Shown one piece after another: positions 58,995-64,000 of a DNA stretch of 64,000 bases. The position numbers and the translations under genes are program-made. Position 1 is the first letter of the stretch. The number at the start of each line of letters is the position of its first letter. Below the pieces are notes generated by a model, which did not search any database, had not been told where the DNA came from, and saw nothing but the letters and a program-made list of their open reading frames with translations. Source of the DNA: Planctomycetota bacterium (GTDB lineage: Bacteria > Planctomycetota > Planctomycetia > Gemmatales > Gemmataceae); contig JACPPF010000178.1 of the NCBI GenBank assembly GCA_016191165.1, forward strand, positions 1 through 64,000, given 5' to 3'.

Positions 58995-59426
58995 CTACAC
59001 AGTCACTTCCACGGGCTCCGAGACGGCCTCAATTCCGTTGTATTCGTAAATCGCTTGAACGACGTAGGTTCCTGGCGGGATCGGTCCATCGGGCATGGTC
59101 GCGAAAAGATGCACGCTGGCGGTAAACTTTTCGCCGGGAACAAGGCGCAAGACCGCTTTCTCCGCCGCAGGCGCGAAGCGATCGCCAAAGTGACCTTGCG
59201 ATACCTTCTTGCCGCGTGAATCACACACAACCAGGTTGAGGTATTGGAGCCCGGTCATGCGGTGTTCGATTTCCAGCGGCGTATTGGAGAGGTTCTCCAA
59301 CTCGATTTCGGCCGTGTAGGGAACGACGCCGTGCCTGCCGATCAATTCCCTGCGGTGGAGACGACACGCGAGCGGCTGCGCCGGGGCGGGCAATCGGGCG
59401 GTCTTCAGCGTCAAAGTGTTCGACAT
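58995..59426 (-). CDS. Hypothetical beta-sandwich protein
   Basis: A 143-residue protein without a signal peptide. The pattern GVVPYTAEIELENLSNTPLEIEHRMTG, LNLVVCDSRGKKVSQGHFGD and PPGTYVVQAIYEYNGIEAVSEPVEVTV is that of an immunoglobulin-like domain, similar to BsuPI-type inhibitor folds. No catalytic residues. GGAG lies six bases before the ATG. It is 15 bases from the following gene's stop, so the two small genes are likely co-transcribed. Function unknown. Confidence 0.55.
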   Translation of the reverse strand: MSNTLTLKTARLPAPAQPLACRLHRRELIGRHGVVPYTAEIELENLSNTPLEIEHRMTGLQYLNLVVCDSRGKKVSQGHFGDRFAPAAEKAVLRLVPGEKFTASVHLFATMPDGPIPPGTYVVQAIYEYNGIEAVSEPVEVTV

Positions 59427-59441
59427 GACAAGCTCCTTGGA

Positions 59442-59945
59442 TCAGCGGCAGCGAAAGACCACATACGATTCGCCGTAACTCGCTGGGCCTTCCACCAGTG
59501 ACTCTAGTGTCATGTTGGCTTGCGGCCGCTTGCCGCTTTTCGAGCATAACACGCTCGCGTAATCCAGACGGTCGCCGCGTGTCGTGGCGATCGGATTGAT
59601 CAGGGTCGCGGAATGAATGGGGCCTCCGTTCAGATCATACCAAACCACGACATCTCCCGCGACGGCAGTTGCCTCGGGCTCCACGCGAGTGTAGAAATCG
59701 TTCAGGATCGTGCTCACATCCTTACCTGAGTAGGGTGAAACAGGGCCGCCGGGCGCATCGATTCCGCCAAAGCTCAATCCGTGACAGAAGAAAAACTGCC
59801 CATCGTCGGCGCGAAACGCCTCAATTCGGTTGCCGCTGGTCAACTCGATTTCAATCTTGATCCCGGGCACGGGGACCGCGTATGGCAACACGTCCGGCTC
59901 CAGGTCCCGGATCGTATCCCATCGAAAGATGGATGTCTTATCCAC
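59442..59945 (-). CDS. Hypothetical protein, possibly NlpC/P60-like
   Basis: A 167-residue protein starting with GTG, AGAGG nine bases upstream. It contains FFCHGLSFGG early and AVAGDVVVWYDLNGGPIHSATLINP later. A Cys-His element followed by G-D-V-V-V-W and a His-Ser is reminiscent of NlpC/P60 peptidases (Cys near the N-terminus, His after a GD-hydrophobic strand). The match is only pattern-level. No signal peptide is seen. Its neighbour downstream is a small beta-sandwich protein, which may be a partner or inhibitor. Confidence 0.45.
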   Translation of the reverse strand: MDKTSIFRWDTIRDLEPDVLPYAVPVPGIKIEIELTSGNRIEAFRADDGQFFFCHGLSFGGIDAPGGPVSPYSGKDVSTILNDFYTRVEPEATAVAGDVVVWYDLNGGPIHSATLINPIATTRGDRLDYASVLCSKSGKRPQANMTLESLVEGPASYGESYVVFRCR

Positions 59946-59990
59946 GGGGGCGGGCCTCTTTCGACGATCCTTGGCTCCAGCAAGTGAAAC

Positions 59991-62900
59991 CTATTTCTGC
60001 CCCAGTTTTTCCTTCGCCGCGTCGGCCCACGGCGTGTTCGGGAATTCGCGCACCAGGCGTTCGAACTGCCGGGTCGCTTGCCGGGGCTGATTCAAATTGA
60101 CATAGGCCTTGCCCGCTTCAAAAAGGGCGGCGGCACGTAGTTCCGGGTAGTCATAAGTGGATGGGATTACCAGGAAGGCGTTGGCGGCGTCAAGAAAGCG
60201 TTTTTGCTCGACCCGGCACAGGCCGATCTGCAACTGGGCCTTGGCGGCGAGCTCGGTCGCGGTTCGCGCCACGACCTGGCTATAGGCGCTGGCGGCGCCG
60301 TCGTAGTTCTTCTGCTGCTGCAGCGCCCAGCCGATGCCATAGCGGGCGTCATCGATCGACGCGCTATTTGGAAACTGATTGACGATGCGTTCGTAGGCGC
60401 CGCGGCTTTCGTCCCAGCTCTTGGTCAGAGCATAGGCGTACCCGAGCCGCAACAGGCCGCGATCGGTCAGGCCGGCGACGTTGTTCCACGACGGATGATC
60501 GCGCAGGATCATCAGGCGTTTGATCGCCTCGGGGTATTGTTGATTCTGGATGAGCACCTCGCCGGCGCGGTAATGGGCCCAGCCGAGCAGCGGGCTCTTG
60601 GTGTTGGAAGCGACCGCGTCGAATTGCTGGAGCGCGCCTTTGATGTTGCCCTTGGCAGCATGAATTCCGCCCATGCGCAGACGCACCTTTTCCGTCAGGT
60701 CGAGCCCGGGTTCCTTGTCGAGGACTTCGTTCAAGAGTTGCACGGCGGCATCGTGTTCATTGCGCTGCGCGAGCAGCTCAGCCAGCTCGAAACGCGCTTC
60801 CGTCGCCAGGGCGATGTCGCCCGCCTGGTCGATCAGCCGTTTGTATAGATCGCGGGCACGCTTTTCGGACGGCTGAAGCGGCAGCTTGTCGATGGCCACT
60901 TCGGGCAATGGCAGATTCTTGGACGACGCATTCAGCTTCTTCCGCATCATCTCGATGGCGGCCGCGCGAGCGCCCTCGATCTCTGATTCCGACAAGAGCC
61001 GGGCGCACCACGCTGCCTCATACAACATGCGGCCCCGCGCTTCGGCAGCGACCGCCTTGCCCTTGCCCTGCTCGGCCTGCGCTTCGAGATAGGTCGCGGC
61101 ATCGCGGATGAACTTGTAGCCTTCCTGCGTTAACCTTTGCGCGTTGGCGATTTCCTCCGGTTTGGTACCGCCCGAGCGGACCTTGCTGGCCATCTGCAAA
61201 CGCTGCTGGCCTTCTTCTTTGAGGCACTGACCGATTCGCAAGGCCGCCTCCGTGGCTTCGATGCGCTGAAGGCCCATCTTGACAACGGAATCAAACAGGC
61301 TGCGTGCCTCGGGCAACTTGCCGTGCTCGCGCAGCGCGACACCGTGGTGGTAGCGCAACAGCGCGATCATCGTTTGCCCGTTCTTTTGATCCTTGGCCAG
61401 ATGGCTTTCCAGGAAATCGCGATTCTTGGCGAAGACCTCGACGGCTTCTTTCGCGTTGTTCTGAGCGCGGAGGTAGGTCGCCAGCTGCAGGATCGCCTGC
61501 GGCGCGGCCGCGGTTTGTTTGAGTGGGTCGCTGGTGAATTTGCGCAGGTCATTGATTCCGCCGTTCATGTCGCCTGATTGGGCGATGCATTTGGCGCGCT
61601 CAAACAGGGCGTGCGCGACGGAGGACGGCCGTTTGCTGAATTCTTTCATGATCCGATCGTAGGTGGCGCGCGCCTCCTGGAATTTCTTGGCCCGTTCCGC
61701 AGGCTGGGCAACGAGACTGGCGAGTCGTTGCTGGCACAGGCCGAGCTTGAGCAGGGCGTCCGGCACATTTTCATCCTTGGGTTGACCGCTGATGAAAGCG
61801 CCCAGCGCGTCGGCGGCGGCCTTGAGCTGTTCCTCCATCTTGCCCGCGGCAAGTGCGTCGTCCGGGACCGTGCTCGGCGTTTGCCGCAGGTGGCAGTCGG
61901 CGATCAAAAAGGAGGTCAGGCCGAGGTCGCCGCCGCGTTCGGCGAGCGGGATGCTCGACAGCGCCTTGAGCGCCCCGGGCAGGTCCCCCTTGCGATAGAG
62001 CGTCAGGCCAAGGCTGTATCGGGCGACCTGGATTTTCGGGAATTCCGGGTACTTCTCGATGACCTTGCGAAAGCGCGTGGCCGTCTCGTCGAACAGCAGC
62101 GCGATCTGTTTTGCGCGCTCGGCCTGATTGGGGTTCTTCTCGGCTGCCAGGATGCGGAAGTAGCTGTTCTCGGCATAGGCGAACAGAACGGCCGGCAGCA
62201 GCGTGCTCTGCGGGAAGCGTTCCTGGAACTTCACGCACGCCGCGTCGGAGCCGTTGTAATCGCCCGCCAGATGCAGGGCGCTGGTCCAGCGCTGCATGAT
62301 TTCCTCTTCGCGATCGATAAGAATTTTATCGTTCAGTAATTGATTGTAGACGGCGGCCGCTTCTTTGTTTTGCCGGATGCGTTGCATCTGGTCGGCGATT
62401 TCGAGCTGAATTTCGCCGCGGCGCGTCTTGGCGTCCGGGTCCTTGTCGCCGAGATTCTTGGCCCGGTCGCTTGCCGAGCGCAAGGTGTTGAGGGCGGTGT
62501 TGATGGCCTGGTCGTGCGCCTGTTTGTTGGTCTTCTCGTCCGGGGCGGCGCCGGCCTGCGCCTTGCCCAGCCAGAATAGCACTTGATCGGACAGCCGTGG
62601 GTCGCGATCCACCAACGGCGCCAGCGTCTTGATCGCCGGGCCGTATTCTTTCATCTGCACCTCGCAATAACCGAAGCGTATCTCGGCCTCGATCCGCAGC
62701 GGCGACTGGGGTTGCTGTTTCACGAACTCCGCGAACCGCGTCTTCGCATCGACGAATTTTCCGCCTTCATAGTGGAGCACCCCCAGGTAGAACGTGGCAC
62801 GCGCGACATGGTCCGGCAGCGATTCCTTCACGAGCGCTTCCAGCCGGGCGCGAATCCGCGGATCATTCTTGAATTTTTGCGGTTGCTTGAGCAAGTTGAT

Positions 62901-63791
62901 CGCGTCGGTCTTCGCCTTGGCGTAATCGGCAATCGTGCCTTCGTAATTGGCGGTCGCCTCCGCGCGCTCGTCCGCGAGATGATGAGTGCGCGCCAGCAAA
63001 TAGCGGGCATGATTGCCGAACACGTCATCATCGAACGGCGCGAGCAGTGACAGCGTCTTCTGCCCGGCGACGTTGTCTTTCAAGAGGACGCTGGCGTAGC
63101 CGTGATAATAACGGCCGAGGTTCTTGTAGCGACTCTTGGTCCAGAGCGGATCGCCGACGAACACCAGCGCGCTCGCTTGCGCGTCCTTCGGTTTGCCGGC
63201 GCGCAGTTGCATCTCGGCGAGATCGCAGCGGGCGCGGGCCACCCATTCGGCATCGAGGGTCAACTTGTCGCCGTCCGTCGGGTTTTCGACGCGGGCCAGC
63301 AGCGTCGTGATGGCGCTCGTGAATGCCGGGATCGCCTCGGCAAAACGCGCCTTCGCGTCGGCGTTCCACTTGGCGGCCTCCTGCGGCTTGGCCTGAGCTT
63401 GCGAAAGGTTTCGCAGACCCATGCCGCGCAGGGCGATGCCGGCGTAGTAACCCGCGAAAGCGCGGTCGGCGAAGTCCTTGGTCGCCGCCAGGGCTTGCAG
63501 GAGGTCGCGCGCCTCCTCGTATTTTTGTTCCGGCCCTTCGATCAATGCCAGCGCCAGGCCATACCGAGCGGCGGGAGCGGTCTTGTGGCCGCCGTACTTG
63601 CCAAGAAACTCGCGGAACTTCGCCGTGGCGAAGGTGTAATTCTGGTCGTTGTAGGCCTTGCGAGCCGTGTTGAGCAAAATGGCGGCCTGCTGATCGTCCT
63701 TGATCTGCGCCCGGGCCAGCGAGCCGGACCGGGCCAGCACCAGGGCGACAAGGCACACGAAGCCAAGACGGGGAATGATTGTCAATTTCAT
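59991..63791 (-). CDS. Very large secreted TPR-repeat protein
   Basis: A 1266-residue exported protein with a signal peptide (MKLTIIPRLGFVCLVALVLARSGSLARAQ). Nearly all the rest is TPR-like helix pairs, with many A-x-x-x-x-G-x-x-x-Y and small-hydrophobic positions (for example ATFYLGVLHYEGGKFVDAKTRF, LLRLGYAYALTKSWDESRGAY). It ends with a BamD/YfgL-like repeat block (AALFEAGKAYVNLNQPRQATRQFERLVREFP). TPR proteins of this size in planctomycetes are probably periplasmic scaffolds. ATG 63791 was chosen for the signal peptide; an upstream frame to 63989 lacks one. Confidence 0.85.
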   Translation of the reverse strand: MKLTIIPRLGFVCLVALVLARSGSLARAQIKDDQQAAILLNTARKAYNDQNYTFATAKFREFLGKYGGHKTAPAARYGLALALIEGPEQKYEEARDLLQALAATKDFADRAFAGYYAGIALRGMGLRNLSQAQAKPQEAAKWNADAKARFAEAIPAFTSAITTLLARVENPTDGDKLTLDAEWVARARCDLAEMQLRAGKPKDAQASALVFVGDPLWTKSRYKNLGRYYHGYASVLLKDNVAGQKTLSLLAPFDDDVFGNHARYLLARTHHLADERAEATANYEGTIADYAKAKTDAINLLKQPQKFKNDPRIRARLEALVKESLPDHVARATFYLGVLHYEGGKFVDAKTRFAEFVKQQPQSPLRIEAEIRFGYCEVQMKEYGPAIKTLAPLVDRDPRLSDQVLFWLGKAQAGAAPDEKTNKQAHDQAINTALNTLRSASDRAKNLGDKDPDAKTRRGEIQLEIADQMQRIRQNKEAAAVYNQLLNDKILIDREEEIMQRWTSALHLAGDYNGSDAACVKFQERFPQSTLLPAVLFAYAENSYFRILAAEKNPNQAERAKQIALLFDETATRFRKVIEKYPEFPKIQVARYSLGLTLYRKGDLPGALKALSSIPLAERGGDLGLTSFLIADCHLRQTPSTVPDDALAAGKMEEQLKAAADALGAFISGQPKDENVPDALLKLGLCQQRLASLVAQPAERAKKFQEARATYDRIMKEFSKRPSSVAHALFERAKCIAQSGDMNGGINDLRKFTSDPLKQTAAAPQAILQLATYLRAQNNAKEAVEVFAKNRDFLESHLAKDQKNGQTMIALLRYHHGVALREHGKLPEARSLFDSVVKMGLQRIEATEAALRIGQCLKEEGQQRLQMASKVRSGGTKPEEIANAQRLTQEGYKFIRDAATYLEAQAEQGKGKAVAAEARGRMLYEAAWCARLLSESEIEGARAAAIEMMRKKLNASSKNLPLPEVAIDKLPLQPSEKRARDLYKRLIDQAGDIALATEARFELAELLAQRNEHDAAVQLLNEVLDKEPGLDLTEKVRLRMGGIHAAKGNIKGALQQFDAVASNTKSPLLGWAHYRAGEVLIQNQQYPEAIKRLMILRDHPSWNNVAGLTDRGLLRLGYAYALTKSWDESRGAYERIVNQFPNSASIDDARYGIGWALQQQKNYDGAASAYSQVVARTATELAAKAQLQIGLCRVEQKRFLDAANAFLVIPSTYDYPELRAAALFEAGKAYVNLNQPRQATRQFERLVREFPNTPWADAAKEKLGQK

Positions 63792-64000
63792 CGGTGAGAT
63801 CTCTCTTCTTGGGGCAGGAATGCCAGTCGTCCGAAATAACGGCTCCGCCATTACACAGCACTCTCGGTTGCCGCAAGGGGCAACCCGGCGCCGCGGCCGC
63901 GATTCATGCGGAAGGACCGTTCCAAAGGCACGCGCGGAAAAAACTCCCGGCAGCAGGGGGGATGGTGGGCAATCGTTACAATCGAACATTGTCGCAGGCT

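Overview
The window looks like chromosomal DNA from a planctomycete, most likely of the Gemmata/Gemmataceae type. This is inferred from gene content, not from a database search. Clues are the GC-rich genes, DUF1501 and TIGR03067 proteins, DUF1080 domains fused to a Ser/Thr kinase, an ECF-sigma/kinase pair, an FHA-GAF-PP2C phosphatase, secreted YdjY, PQQ-propeller and FG-GAP proteins, and a MoxR/DUF58/VWA operon, all among many short palindromic repeats. No rRNA, tRNA or CRISPR array was seen.

Layout. 0-2 kb: right end of an IS630-type element, a NUDIX-like gene and a membrane hypothetical. 2-9 kb: DUF3500, NagD-like phosphatase, MarR regulator, trpC-tilS (overlapping), CPBP protease and ygfZ. 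9-15 kb: a histidine-kinase-like protein that has lost its key residues, a leader-peptide/attenuator module in front of DAHP synthase (aroF), and an FHA-GAF-PP2C phosphatase. 15-24 kb: a TIGR03067 protein, a 1916-residue receptor kinase with its ECF sigma factor, and a DUF1501 protein. 24-31.5 kb: Gfo/Idh/MocA oxidoreductase, isoaspartyl peptidase, an orphan antitoxin with a truncated PIN toxin, cysteine desulfurase, and an ABC exporter operon. 31.5-38.5 kb: secreted hydrolase, a Y1 (HUH) transposase surrounded by palindromes, SMP-30 lactonase, NYN/OST-HTH protein, Ser/Thr kinase, DtxR/MntR regulator. 38.6-46 kb: moxR-DUF58-VWA-VWA-membrane operon. 46-52 kb: PHB-depolymerase-like esterase, then a sugar-type ABC importer followed by carA. 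52-64 kb: secreted and surface proteins, a RES/Xre toxin-antitoxin pair and a large TPR protein.

The main unexplained layer is a family of about eleven hairpins. They share a loop close to TGAGCGCAGCGA, a 5' AAG, and stems that change on both sides so that pairing is kept. Three copies flank the single Y1 transposase gene at 33.7 kb, so I read the set as a REP/RAYT-like mobile system with its enzyme in this window. Other items worth checking are an ABC solute-binding protein whose two halves are in swapped order, the degenerate histidine kinase, the aroF attenuator with a one-Trp leader peptide, and an isoaspartyl peptidase with a repeat-encoded peptide inserted just before its catalytic threonine.
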